Assembly (NCBI GenBank): GCA_036562185.1
Contig: DATCKN010000036.1
Span: forward strand, 81,873-145,872
Source of the DNA: Thermoclostridium sp036562185
GTDB lineage: Bacteria > Bacillota > Clostridia > DSM-8532
Length of the DNA: 64,000 nt
Direction: 5' to 3'
In this document: positions 1 through 8,421 of the stretch, one piece after another
How positions within the stretch are numbered: position 1 is the first letter of the stretch
How the letters are laid out: every line of letters begins with the position of its first letter
The notes under the pieces: model-generated
Seen by the model: the letters and a program-made list of their open reading frames with translations, nothing else
Told to the model about the DNA's origin: nothing
Databases searched by the model: none
Translations under genes and position numbers: made by a program

Positions 1-1
1 T

Positions 2-1003
2 GGAATAGAATCAAGCTGCGATGAAACATCGGCAGCTGTCGTTGTTAATGGGAGAAAAGTTTTGTCAAATGTTATCTCGACCCAGGTAAATCTGCATGCC
101 GAGTACGGAGGTGTAGTGCCCGAACTGGCATCGAGAAAACATGTGGAAGCTATTATTCCTGTTGTTGATAAAGCATGTAAAGAAGCAGGAAAAGAACTTA
201 AAGATATTGATGCAATTGGAGTGACATATGGCCCTGGGTTGGTCGGAGCACTGCTGGTGGGACTTTCGGCTGCAAAAGCAATGGCTTTTGCCATTGGAAA
301 GCCTCTTATCGGTGTGAATCATATAGATGGACACATATGCGCAAATTACATTTCACATGAGGAACTGGAGCCGCCCTTTATATGTCTTGTTGCATCAGGT
401 GGACACAGCCATATTGTAAATGTTGTTGATTACCGGAAAACCGTTGTTCTTGGCCGTACACGGGATGATGCTGCCGGTGAGGCTTTTGATAAAATAGCAA
501 GAGTTTTAGGATTAGGTTATCCGGGGGGCCCAAAGGTCGAAAAGAAAGCAGCCGAAGGAAATGCACAGGCTTTTAATTTCCCCAGGGTTAAATTTAAGGA
601 TGCGCCATATGATTTCAGCTTCAGTGGTTTAAAAACTGCGGTTATTAATACAGTTCATCAGTTTACCCAAAAAAATGAACAGGTTCCTGTGGAGGATGTT
701 TGTGCTTCTTTTCAGAAAGCAGTGGTTGACGTGCTTGTGGACAATACAGTGAGAGCGGCAAAGAAAACTAAGTCAAAAGCTGTGTGTCTTGCAGGAGGAG
801 TTGCAGCAAATACTTTTTTGCGTGAAAGTTTTGAAAAGGCTTGTTTAAGTGCCGGTATGAAACTTTTTTATCCCCCGCTGGTATTATGTACCGACAATGC
901 TGCGATGATTGCTTCTTCGGCATATTTTTCATATATTGAAAACGATTTTGCACCTGCTGATTTAAATGCCATACCCGGATTGAAGCTGGGAGAGAAGTTT
1001 TGA
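2..1003 (+). CDS. tsaD: tRNA N6-threonylcarbamoyladenosine transferase TsaD (5' end outside window)
   Basis: TsaD transfers the threonylcarbamoyl group to A37 of ANN-decoding tRNAs, working with TsaB and TsaE in the cytoplasm. The frame is open from base 2 with no start codon, so the first few residues lie outside the window. Family hallmarks are clear: the glycine-rich GIESSCDETSAA segment at the very start, HAEYGGVVPELASRKH, the metal-binding HIDGH (about nt 320-334), ASGGHSHIV, and the C-terminal GGVAANTFLR and CTDNAAMIA motifs. The length is normal for the family apart from the missing start. The gene ends at a TGA, followed by a 400-base spacer with DnaA-box-like sequences. Confidence 0.97.
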   Translation, partial: GIESSCDETSAAVVVNGRKVLSNVISTQVNLHAEYGGVVPELASRKHVEAIIPVVDKACKEAGKELKDIDAIGVTYGPGLVGALLVGLSAAKAMAFAIGKPLIGVNHIDGHICANYISHEELEPPFICLVASGGHSHIVNVVDYRKTVVLGRTRDDAAGEAFDKIARVLGLGYPGGPKVEKKAAEGNAQAFNFPRVKFKDAPYDFSFSGLKTAVINTVHQFTQKNEQVPVEDVCASFQKAVVDVLVDNTVRAAKKTKSKAVCLAGGVAANTFLRESFEKACLSAGMKLFYPPLVLCTDNAAMIASSAYFSYIENDFAPADLNAIPGLKLGEKF

Positions 1004-1407
1004 TAAAATTATGGGTCAGCGCTGATTTTTGCCAATTTTTTTAAAGATAATAAAAACACATATCCGGTTTTAATTGTGTTTAAACAGACAGTAAAATGTG
1101 AATACTGTGGATAAGTCATATTTTATCGGCAATATTACCGCAATTACTTGTGGACAACTTTGTGGATAATGTGGATGGATGGCTGTTAATAATGTGACAA
1201 AAAAACAGAAGGAACGAGAAAAGCTGCAAAAGATTTGTCGAAATCCGCCTCTTTTGCCCAGGCAATTAAGGGTTGTTTAAAGAAAATTATTTATGAATGT
1301 ATTGATCTTAGAATTTATGTCAATACTTATACTAAAGTGATAAATTCGTTAATTGCCTGATTTAATCTGTGAGTATGATTTTAGTGTGGTGTTGAAGAGG
1401 TGGTAAT
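1004..1407. promoter_or_regulatory. Intergenic region with cluster of DnaA-box-like sequences
   Basis: This spacer between tsaD and spoIIR holds two exact TGTGGATAA sequences (1106-1114 and 1161-1169; reverse complement TTATCCACA, the DnaA-box consensus) and two near matches (TGTGGACAA 1149-1157, TGTGGATGG 1170-1178), all in the same orientation within 73 bases. The rest is AT-rich and I see no gene in it. A role as a DnaA binding or titration site is inference. Confidence 0.5.
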
Positions 1408-2106
1408 ATGCAAGTGGCATTAATGAAAGAAAAAGAAAAAAAGTTTTGGATGAAACCGGCCATTGCCTTAATTTATACTGCTGTATTCATATTTCTGTTG
1501 TTTAATTATTTTGCTGAAAAAGTGAACCAGGATTTATCTGACAGTATGATACGTCTTCATATAGTTGCAAACAGCGACAGCGTGCAGGATCAGGCGTTGA
1601 AATACCGCGTCAGGGACGCTGTTATAGGTTATATGACCAAAAACATGGATGGCTTAAAGAATAAAAGGAATGCAATTGATTTTATCAACAGCCATCTTCA
1701 CGAAATTGAGCAGGTGGCTAATAATGTCATAGAGCAGGAAGGGATAGGGAATAATGTAAAAGCTTCGTTTGGAAAGTATCCTTTCCCTTCAAAACAATAT
1801 GCAAACATGATATTGCCCGCAGGGTTTTATGATGCGCTGAAAATTGAAATAGGCGATGCAAAAGGGCAAAACTGGTGGTGCGTAATGTTTCCGCCGTTGT
1901 GCTTTACCGAGGATACAAAAGGTGAACTGGATGAGGAATATATCAGTATTCTTAAGGAAGAATTATCCGATGAGGAAATTGAAATCATTATAAATGACGG
2001 AGATAAGGAAATCCCCGTGGAGATAAAGTTTAAAATAGTGGAAATATTCCAGGAATCCAAAATAAAACTTTCGGGTCTTTTCAGGGGAATACTGAATATC
2101 CAATAA
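1408..2106 (+). CDS. spoIIR: Stage II sporulation protein R
   Basis: SpoIIR is the forespore-made, secreted signalling protein that triggers processing of pro-sigma-E by SpoIIGA in the mother cell. The 232-residue product has a short basic N-terminus, one membrane segment or signal anchor at about residues 16-36, and the family core IRLHIVANSDSVQDQALKYR followed by a conserved second half (YPFPSKQYANMILPAG, WWCVMFPPLCF). The start follows a GAGGTGG ribosome binding site. Length is typical. It shows that the organism sporulates. In known sporeformers it is under sigma-F; I could not identify a convincing sigma-F promoter upstream. Confidence 0.95.
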   Translation: MQVALMKEKEKKFWMKPAIALIYTAVFIFLLFNYFAEKVNQDLSDSMIRLHIVANSDSVQDQALKYRVRDAVIGYMTKNMDGLKNKRNAIDFINSHLHEIEQVANNVIEQEGIGNNVKASFGKYPFPSKQYANMILPAGFYDALKIEIGDAKGQNWWCVMFPPLCFTEDTKGELDEEYISILKEELSDEEIEIIINDGDKEIPVEIKFKIVEIFQESKIKLSGLFRGILNIQ

Positions 2107-2112
2107 AAAGGC

Positions 2113-2250
2113 ATAAAAATGCTGCGAATTTTCTGGTGCAGTTTCCCGGGATGAACTGCAATTGATGAGTTCGCAGCATTATCTTTAAGGCAGCTATTCT
2201 CGCTTCGGTGAACATGACGATTCACCTCGGGCAAACCGAAAACACGGAGG
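2113..2250. repeat. Intergenic repeat copy R1 (nested palindrome)
   Basis: AATGCTGCGAA (2119-2129) and TTCGCAGCATT (2170-2180) form an exact 11-bp inverted repeat. Inside it TGCAGTT and AACTGCA form a second 7-bp stem. The right part contains CTCGGGCAAACCGAAA, a sequence found again at about 41557-41572. The left part resembles the repeat at 45445-45525. It sits between the convergent spoIIR and VOC genes and could also end transcription, but it lacks a clear T-run. Confidence 0.55.
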
Positions 2251-2601
2251 TTATAAAATCAGGATTATATTTCCGTCAGGATCCTTAATATAAAGCTCCT
2301 TCCCGCCCCAGTCAGCAGTTTTTGGAGGATCAACGATAACGCCTTTTTGCTTAAGTTCCTCATATGTTTTATCATGGTCATCACAGCTGAACACCAGGCA
2401 AACTTTACCTTCATTAGCCTTGCCCCACTTGTTTTCATTCCAAATCCAAAAAACAGGCTCATTATTATCATTTCCAAATGTAACACCATCATAATCCTGA
2501 TTTTCGTCCAGCATTTTAAGCCCCAATACATCCCGATAAAAAAGAGCCAGACGTTTAGGGTCTTTTGATGATATGTTCATACCTAGAAATTTTGTTATCA
2601 T
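2251..2601 (-). CDS. VOC superfamily (glyoxalase/bleomycin-resistance-like) protein
   Basis: This is a single vicinal-oxygen-chelate domain of 116 residues. It starts with the typical beta-strand FLGMNISSKDPKRLALFY, then GLKMLDENQDYDGVTF, and ends with DWGGKELYIKDPDGNIILI, the usual terminal metal-binding half (Asp-Pro-Asp-Gly-Asn). Such proteins act as dimers on varied substrates, so the reaction cannot be named. It starts with ATG after an AGGAAAGG site and is convergent with spoIIR. The neighbouring minus-strand GFA gene is only about 70 bases upstream, so the two may be cotranscribed. Confidence 0.85.
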   Translation of the reverse strand: MITKFLGMNISSKDPKRLALFYRDVLGLKMLDENQDYDGVTFGNDNNEPVFWIWNENKWGKANEGKVCLVFSCDDHDKTYEELKQKGVIVDPPKTADWGGKELYIKDPDGNIILIL

Positions 2602-2669
2602 TATTATACACCCTTTCCTTTTATTGCATCGTTATTTTAGCTATTGGGATATGAAGTGTAAGCGTAGCA

Positions 2670-3089
2670 TTACTTTTTATTGCCCATTTCTTTAAAGTGC
2701 CTGTCCAGCTTTTTGCGTTCTCCTGCAAACGCGTAGTAATCCGGCTTCATATCATAAAATAATTCCAATTGAAAAGAAGCATTTTGAATAATTTCGTCAA
2801 ACAGTTCTGCATTCATGCAGTAGTGGTTTTCTGCCGGATTGTGCCAGAACAAAGTGCTTCCGCATATTGAGCAGAACCCACGCTCCACTTCTTCGTCATG
2901 ATATATTGTTATTGCTTCTTTCCCGCGTTTAAACTCAATATTTTCCTTAGGTCCGGGATCGACAGAAAGAACAGGACCGGAATTCATACGCCGGCAAGTG
3001 TCGCAATGACAAGCATAAACGAAATTGCCGTATTCCTTTATAATTATTTCAACTGCTCCACAAACACAATGACCAATAACATCCTTCAT
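2670..3089 (-). CDS. GFA-family zinc protein (DUF636-like)
   Basis: The 139-residue protein belongs to the glutathione-dependent formaldehyde-activating enzyme-like fold. The cysteine pattern is complete: GHCVCGAVEI near the N-terminus, ACHCDTCRR around residue 30, and FCSICGSTLFWHNP around residue 75; these bind zinc in the family. The substrate is unknown and most clostridial members probably do not act on formaldehyde. An upstream ATG exists at 3095, but the ATG at 3089 is better spaced (6 bases) from the AGGG site and is preferred. It may be cotranscribed with the VOC gene. Confidence 0.85.
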   Translation of the reverse strand: MKDVIGHCVCGAVEIIIKEYGNFVYACHCDTCRRMNSGPVLSVDPGPKENIEFKRGKEAITIYHDEEVERGFCSICGSTLFWHNPAENHYCMNAELFDEIIQNASFQLELFYDMKPDYYAFAGERKKLDRHFKEMGNKK

Positions 3090-3370
3090 AAACATCCCTG
3101 CCTGATATTTACATAATATTGCTAAAAGAGCTATTTATATTATATCATGCCAATATTTGTTTTGCCATTGTAATTTAAAAACAAAGTACAACCCACTCGG
3201 ATATCTCAGGTCTGGAATGCGGCATTCACAACGGGATGATGTATCATATAGCCGTTTCCCGGATATAACAGTAATGAAAGCGGAATTTCGATTTCATTCA
3301 GGGCTGTAAAATTTAACGGAATATCATCCATCGCTTATTGATTTTGATTCTGCTATTTGCTACAATGACG
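3090..3370. other. Intergenic region, AT-rich, nothing recognised
   Basis: The spacer between the divergent GFA and CLC genes has no open reading frame that looks coding. It contains short imperfect palindromes (for example CGGGATGATG...CCCG near 3232-3262) but no recognisable RNA gene before the leader structure at 3370-3460. Confidence 0.4.
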
Positions 3371-3460
3371 AAAGGAAATCAGGTTTGAACCCGGAAAACT
3401 TTACATGTTTAAAAAGCTAATGACTTCTGTTTAATTACAGGAGTTGTTAGCTTTTTATAT
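3370..3460 (+). promoter_or_regulatory. Leader attenuator; possible degenerate fluoride (crcB) riboswitch
   Basis: A continuous 20-bp RNA hairpin (3411-3430 with 3437-3456, loop TTAATT, including G-U pairs) ends in a T-run and sits about 27 bases before the CLC start, so it can terminate transcription before the gene. The 5' strand of the hairpin, AGCTAATGACTTCTG, resembles the conserved 3' segment of the fluoride aptamer, which is preceded there as here by AAAC and a short stem. The expected 5' pseudoknot loop (GATG-type) is not recognisable. Fluoride sensing is therefore an inference that rests mainly on the downstream gene and the expression-platform geometry. Confidence 0.4.
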
Positions 3461-3482
3461 TGCAGAAGAGGGGATTAACATA

Positions 3483-4409
3483 ATGTCAGGGCTGAAGAAA
3501 ACATTGAAGCATTACAAGGATGAACTTATACTGGGCTTAACAGCCATCGCTGTAGGAATTATAGTTGGTGCAATTGAAACTCTTTTTGGCAGGGGTTTAT
3601 CGGAAATAACCAACATAAGAAACAAGTATGTTTATCTGCTGATACCGTGCCTTCCTCTGGCCGGTATGCTTATAGTATTTACATATTCCAAAATAGGCAG
3701 GAACAGCATAAAAGGAATGTCGCTTATTTTCTCGGCAGCATTCAAAGAGGAAGATACCATACCAAAGAGATTGGTACCGTTGCTTATGATCAGCACATGG
3801 CTTACACATTTATTTGGAGGCAGTGCCGGACGGGAAGGTGCAGCAGTACAAATAGGCGGAACTGTTGCACATTCTGTCGGCAAACGGGTAAAAATTAAAA
3901 ATGGTTCCAGAATACTGCTTATAACAGGTATGGCTGCAGGATTTGCAGGAATGTTTCAGACACCTGTAGCAGCAATTTTCTTTGCCATGGAAGTCCTTAC
4001 TGCGGGCGTGGTCGAATATTGCGCATTATTTCCTTGCATAATGGCATCATTTTCCAACGGGAAGATATACAACTACGATTGGATACTTAAATTCATACTT
4101 ACAATTTTAACTGTCAGTGCCGGTTTCCAGGGAGGCGAAGTAACACCTCTTTTTTCAATAGGCGCAAGCCTGGGTGTTGTTATCGCGCCGGTTTTAGGAC
4201 TGCCTGCTGAATTTGCAGCAGCTCTAGGGTTTGTCGCGGTATTTGGCGGTGGCACAAATACAGTCATTGCTCCTGTTTTCGTTGGGGCTGAAGTGTTTGG
4301 AACCGATTATCTACCGTATTTTTTCATTGTTTCAGCAATCGCGTATGTTTTCAACGGGAATAAATCAATTTATTCCAAGCAGAGGATTTCAGCTGATTTG
4401 GTATACTGA
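3483..4409 (+). CDS. CLC-type fluoride/chloride carrier, internally deleted
   Basis: CLC-F proteins export fluoride in exchange for protons. Seen here: HLFGGSAGREGAAVQIGG (the gating-glutamate region), MAAGFAGMFQTPVAAIFFAMEV, and AGFQGGEVTPLFSIGASLG, the last typical of the CLC-F branch. The protein has 308 residues against roughly 400 for the family. After ALFPCIMASF the sequence jumps straight to SNGKIYNYDWILKF, so the helices normally between these blocks (about 90-100 residues, helices J-L) are missing, in frame. A shorter upstream start at 3444 exists, but ATG 3483 follows a GAGGGG site. It is probably inactive; the family call is firm, function is not. Confidence 0.8.
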   Translation: MSGLKKTLKHYKDELILGLTAIAVGIIVGAIETLFGRGLSEITNIRNKYVYLLIPCLPLAGMLIVFTYSKIGRNSIKGMSLIFSAAFKEEDTIPKRLVPLLMISTWLTHLFGGSAGREGAAVQIGGTVAHSVGKRVKIKNGSRILLITGMAAGFAGMFQTPVAAIFFAMEVLTAGVVEYCALFPCIMASFSNGKIYNYDWILKFILTILTVSAGFQGGEVTPLFSIGASLGVVIAPVLGLPAEFAAALGFVAVFGGGTNTVIAPVFVGAEVFGTDYLPYFFIVSAIAYVFNGNKSIYSKQRISADLVY

Positions 4410-4580
4410 TTGGCCGTTCGCTCGCTGTTTCTACTTTACGGCTTGACGCTGTATGAAAATATCGATATTATATAAATTGCGTATATAATATACATTATCT
4501 GGATATTTTAATTTACGAATGTCGATGCTTGGGTTAATTAAAAGAATTCAGTTTTTATCAAACTTTCGGAGTTGGCATAA

Positions 4581-5270
4581 ATGGATATGCAAAATGATAT
4601 CAGCATAATATATGAAGACAACCATCTGCTTGTAGTCAAAAAACCTGCGAATGTACCTGTACAGGCTGATATCAGCAGGGACCCGGATTTGCTGTCAATG
4701 CTGAAGGGGTATTTGAAGGAGAAATATAACAAGCCGGGAAACGTATATCTGGGATTGGTACACCGTTTAGACAGACCTGTCGGAGGTGCAATGGTTTTTG
4801 CAAAGACATCCAAGGCGGCATCAAGACTGTCTGATCAAATTCGCACCAGAAAAATGGAAAAAACTTACCTTGCAGTAACAGAAGGTTCATTTGAAACCGG
4901 TAGTGGTTCATACTATAATTTTTTGCTTAAAAACCCGGACGGAAATAAAGTGGCGGTTGTCCCTGAAGGCACTCCGGATTCATTTGAAGCAATCCTTCAC
5001 TACAGCGTCATTAGTGAACAGCATGGCATGACCCTTTTAAAAATTAATTTAGTAACAGGAAGACCGCACCAGATACGGGTACAGTTGGCCCATAACGGCC
5101 ATCCGATAGTCGGCGATGCAAAATATGGAAGGGCTAAACTCCCATTTACCGATAATCTGGCACTGTGGTCATATCAACTGTCATTTAAGCATCCTGTTAA
5201 AGATGAAATTGTAAGTTTTACTTCAGCACCTCCTGGTTGTTACCCGTGGAATTTATTCAGCATTCATTAA
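4581..5270 (+). CDS. RluA-family RNA pseudouridine synthase
   Basis: It isomerises uridine to pseudouridine in rRNA or tRNA. The 229-residue protein is a catalytic domain only, with no S4 domain. It starts with IIYEDNHLLVVKKPANVPVQ, carries the catalytic aspartate in GLVHRLDRPVGGAMVFAKT (about residues 61-79), and ends with TGRPHQIRVQLAHNGHPIVG. The exact target base cannot be told from sequence. It is followed 48 bases later by radC, probably in one transcript. Confidence 0.93.
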   Translation: MDMQNDISIIYEDNHLLVVKKPANVPVQADISRDPDLLSMLKGYLKEKYNKPGNVYLGLVHRLDRPVGGAMVFAKTSKAASRLSDQIRTRKMEKTYLAVTEGSFETGSGSYYNFLLKNPDGNKVAVVPEGTPDSFEAILHYSVISEQHGMTLLKINLVTGRPHQIRVQLAHNGHPIVGDAKYGRAKLPFTDNLALWSYQLSFKHPVKDEIVSFTSAPPGCYPWNLFSIH

Positions 5271-5318
5271 GTACAGCGGTTAATGCCTTTTAAATATGTA
5301 TGTATTGGAGAGATTTAA

Positions 5319-5996
5319 ATGGCAGAAAATCTACACGTGGGTCATAGGGAGAAACTTAAGCAGCGTTTTATTGAGGAAGGGCTGGATTCATTTGAGGATC
5401 ATCAGATTCTGGAGATGCTTTTGTTCTATACCATACCGAGGCGGGACACTAATGAGCTGGCGCACAATCTTATTAAAAAATTCGGAACTCTTGAGGCAAT
5501 CTTTGATTCTTCTCCCGAACAGCTGATGGAAGTAGGTAAAGTCACTAAAAATACTGCCGTGCTGCTGACTATGATACCTGCACTGTCAAAAAAATACATG
5601 CTGTTGAAGCAGGGAAAAAAGCCGGTGCTTGATAGTTCTGCCAAGGCCGGCCAGTACATAACCAAATTGTTTATAGGGAAAAATTACGAAGCATTCTATG
5701 TATGCTGCCTTAATTCGCAAAATCATCTGAATTATGCTGCACTTGTCCACGAGGGCACTATAAATGAGGCCCCTGTTTATCCAAGGCTGATTGTTGAAAC
5801 CGCGCTCAGGTACCAGGCCAATAGTGTGATATTGGCACATAACCATCCCGGAGGAAGTTTAAAACCATCCGCTGCAGATATTGAGGTAACAAGAAAAATC
5901 TCCGACGCATTGAAAACCATATCTATTAAGGTTGTAGATCATATTATTGTATCTGGAAACAATTATTACAGCTTTGCAGAAAACGGACTGATATAA
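5319..5996 (+). CDS. radC: RadC-family JAMM-domain protein
   Basis: The 225-residue protein has an N-terminal helix-hairpin-helix-like part (REKLKQRFIEEGLDSFEDHQ, DTNELAHNLIKKFG) and a C-terminal JAB/MPN metallo domain with LAHNHPGGSLKPSAADIEVT (about residues 172-191), which supplies the His-x-His...Ser...Asp zinc ligands. RadC homologues were once tied to DNA repair, but their real role is unsettled; the metal site suggests a hydrolase. It starts with ATG after a GGAGAG site. Length is normal. Confidence 0.94.
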   Translation: MAENLHVGHREKLKQRFIEEGLDSFEDHQILEMLLFYTIPRRDTNELAHNLIKKFGTLEAIFDSSPEQLMEVGKVTKNTAVLLTMIPALSKKYMLLKQGKKPVLDSSAKAGQYITKLFIGKNYEAFYVCCLNSQNHLNYAALVHEGTINEAPVYPRLIVETALRYQANSVILAHNHPGGSLKPSAADIEVTRKISDALKTISIKVVDHIIVSGNNYYSFAENGLI

Positions 5997-6049
5997 GCAT
6001 GGATTCATATGGAAAGGAGTAATTACGTTTTTTCGTAATGTAATAAGCC

Positions 6050-8098
6050 ATGAATTGTGCTAGGTTTGGAGAAAATCCTTCTTACGACTGCTGGTTGTCT
6101 TACCGCAGAACAGAGAATCCCGAAGTTTTCATGGAATATACCCGGGCTATTTCGGGTATTACGGTATGCGGAAATTCCATTATACTTAACACCGCACTAA
6201 ATGAGCTAAGGTATGGGCTTTCAAAGATGCTGGGGATGGTTCCCGTGCTTGCCGCGAACGGTGAAGAAGGAATTGTTCTTGGCCTTTGTGAAGGTATAAA
6301 AGATCTTGCAAAAGATGATATTGACTGTATAGATGCCGAAGGTTACTTAATTAAATATCAGGATAAACGTATAATCATTTCAGGAAAGACCGATAAAGGT
6401 GTTTTATACGGCGTGTTCGCGTTTTTAAGGCTATTGCAGATGGAAACGCCTTTACGGGATATTAATGTTGTAAATAATCCGTGCAATATGTACCGTATGA
6501 TCAATCAGTGGGATAATATGGACGGTTCAATTGAAAGAGGGTACGCCGGAAACTCCATATTCTATAAAGACAACTGTTTTGCCAGCGATAAACAGAGGAT
6601 CAGAGATTATGCAAGGATTCTTGCATCTGTTGGTATAAACGGAATAGTGCTGAATAATGTTAACGTTCATTACCATGAAACCCGCCTGATAACGAAATTA
6701 TATCTTCCTGAAGTTGCTAAACTGGCTGACATATTCAGAGAATACGGAATTAATGTTTTTCTGTCGGTGAATTTTGCCAGCCCTGTAGAGTTGGGGGATT
6801 TGCCCAATGCAGATCCATTGGACGACAGAGTGCAAAAATGGTGGTGTGACAGGGCAGCAGAAATATACAGCTATATACCCGACTTTGGGGGATTTCTTGT
6901 TAAGGCCGATTCGGAAAACAGGCCGGGGCCGTTTACATACGGAAGAAATCATGCCGATGGAGCCAATATGCTTGCCAAAGCATTAAAACCCTTTGGCGGG
7001 GTTGTTATATGGCGCTGTTTTGTCTACAACTGCAAACAGGACTGGCGTGACAGGATTACCGACAGGGCCAATGCGGCATACGATAATTTTATGCCCCTTG
7101 ACGGGGAATTTATGGATAATGTTATATTGCAGATTAAAAACGGGCCAATGGATTTTCAGGTAAGAGAGCCTGTTTCGCCTTTGTTCGGCGGTCTTAAAAG
7201 AACCAATCAGATGCTTGAGCTTCAGATAACCCAGGAGTATACCGGACAGCAGAAGCATATCTGCTATCTGGTTCCCCAATGGAAAGAAATTCTCGACTTT
7301 GATACATTCTCAGAAGGAAAAGGTTCTGCGGTAAAAAAAATAATAGCAGGAAAAATTTATCCGCAGAAGTATGGCGGCATTGCCGCCGTATCAAATATCG
7401 GCAGCGATTCAAACTGGACGGGGCATGTACTCGCGCAGGCAAACCTTTATGGTTACGGATGCCTTGCGTTTAACCCGGATAAAAGTGCGGAAGAGATAAC
7501 CGAAGAATGGGTGCGCCTTACATTCTCATCCCATCCTGATGTTGTAAAAACCATCAGCAGCATTCTTTTAGAATCGTGGAGAACATATGAAAATTATACA
7601 TCCCCGCTTGGAATCGGTTGGATGGTGAATCCTGGCCATCATTACGGGCCAAACGTGGATGGATATGAATATTCACCCTGGGGTACATACCACCGTGCTG
7701 ACTGCTTTGGTATTGGTGTTGACCGTACCGTGGAGAAAGGAACAGGTTTTGCAGGGAGATATCATAAAGAAAACGCAGACATGTACAATAACATCCAGAC
7801 CTGCCCGGAAGAATTGCTGCTTTTCTTTCATCGCGTACCGTATAATTACCGGCTGAAATCGGGCAAAACACTTATACAGCATATTTATGATACGCATTTT
7901 GAAGGCGTGGAACAGGTCAGAAAGTTTAAAGAGCAATGGCTTTCCCTGATAAACCTGATTGATGACGAACGGTTTGAACATGTTCTTGAAAGACTGGACA
8001 TCCAGATAAGAGATGCCATTGAATGGCGGGATGTTGTGAATTCGTATTTTTACAGGAAAAGCGGAATTCCGGATGAAAAAGGGAGGACAATATACTAG
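6050..8098 (+). CDS. aguA: Alpha-glucuronidase, GH67
   Basis: It removes 4-O-methyl-glucuronic acid from the end of xylo-oligosaccharides, mostly inside the cell; no signal peptide is visible. The 682 residues match the normal GH67 length. The N-terminal domain contains the YDCWLSYRR segment; the barrel carries LVKADSENRPGPFTYGRNHA (general acid glutamate region) and DGEFMDNVILQIKNGPMDFQ followed by REPVSPLFG, which hold the general-base pair. C-terminal features HYGPNVDGYEYSPWGTYH and FFHRVPY are conserved. The nearest good ribosome binding site (AAAGGAG, 6013-6019) is 30 bases from the ATG with a small hairpin between. It is a lone gene with no xylan operon around it. Confidence 0.95.
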   Translation: MNCARFGENPSYDCWLSYRRTENPEVFMEYTRAISGITVCGNSIILNTALNELRYGLSKMLGMVPVLAANGEEGIVLGLCEGIKDLAKDDIDCIDAEGYLIKYQDKRIIISGKTDKGVLYGVFAFLRLLQMETPLRDINVVNNPCNMYRMINQWDNMDGSIERGYAGNSIFYKDNCFASDKQRIRDYARILASVGINGIVLNNVNVHYHETRLITKLYLPEVAKLADIFREYGINVFLSVNFASPVELGDLPNADPLDDRVQKWWCDRAAEIYSYIPDFGGFLVKADSENRPGPFTYGRNHADGANMLAKALKPFGGVVIWRCFVYNCKQDWRDRITDRANAAYDNFMPLDGEFMDNVILQIKNGPMDFQVREPVSPLFGGLKRTNQMLELQITQEYTGQQKHICYLVPQWKEILDFDTFSEGKGSAVKKIIAGKIYPQKYGGIAAVSNIGSDSNWTGHVLAQANLYGYGCLAFNPDKSAEEITEEWVRLTFSSHPDVVKTISSILLESWRTYENYTSPLGIGWMVNPGHHYGPNVDGYEYSPWGTYHRADCFGIGVDRTVEKGTGFAGRYHKENADMYNNIQTCPEELLLFFHRVPYNYRLKSGKTLIQHIYDTHFEGVEQVRKFKEQWLSLINLIDDERFEHVLERLDIQIRDAIEWRDVVNSYFYRKSGIPDEKGRTIY

Positions 8099-8109
8099 TT
8101 ATATCCGAA

Positions 8110-8420
8110 AGGTTCACGGCATATTGTTTAACTCAGTGTTGCGAAGTGCAGGCCCTGTGTCTCCGGGCGAAGACAAACAAGCCGGCTTGGCAAAATGCTG
8201 CCTGATAAGACGAAAACCGCATTCCGGCATTGCATAAAGTATTGTTATTGTAAGAGTGCAGCAGTTATTGTGCAATGCAAGGAAACTTTCCGCGCTAACC
8301 GGATGCATAATAACTGCCGGCGAGATACTGCGCACTCTGTTTACTGCCTTCAATCATTGCACAATGTCTGCATAAGCTTGATTTCTGGCAAAATTGATGC
8401 CATCCTGCCCGATTGCAAAG
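8110..8420. repeat. Intergenic repeat copy R2
   Basis: The stretch following the GH67 gene is homologous, in opposite orientation, to the intergenic region near 41640-41850. The shared core (8219-8290 here) includes ATTGTGCAATGCAAGGAAAC and ATTCCGGCATTGCA. Inside, ATTGTGCAATG (8267-8277) is inverted as CATTGCACAAT (8355-8365). Short open frames here do not look like genes. No transposase is present. Confidence 0.6.
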
Positions 8421-8421
8421 C

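Noticed and set aside
1106..1178. The chromosomal origin (oriC)
   Set aside because: DnaA boxes are present, but no dnaA, dnaN, recF or gyr genes are near and the AT-rich unwinding element is weak.
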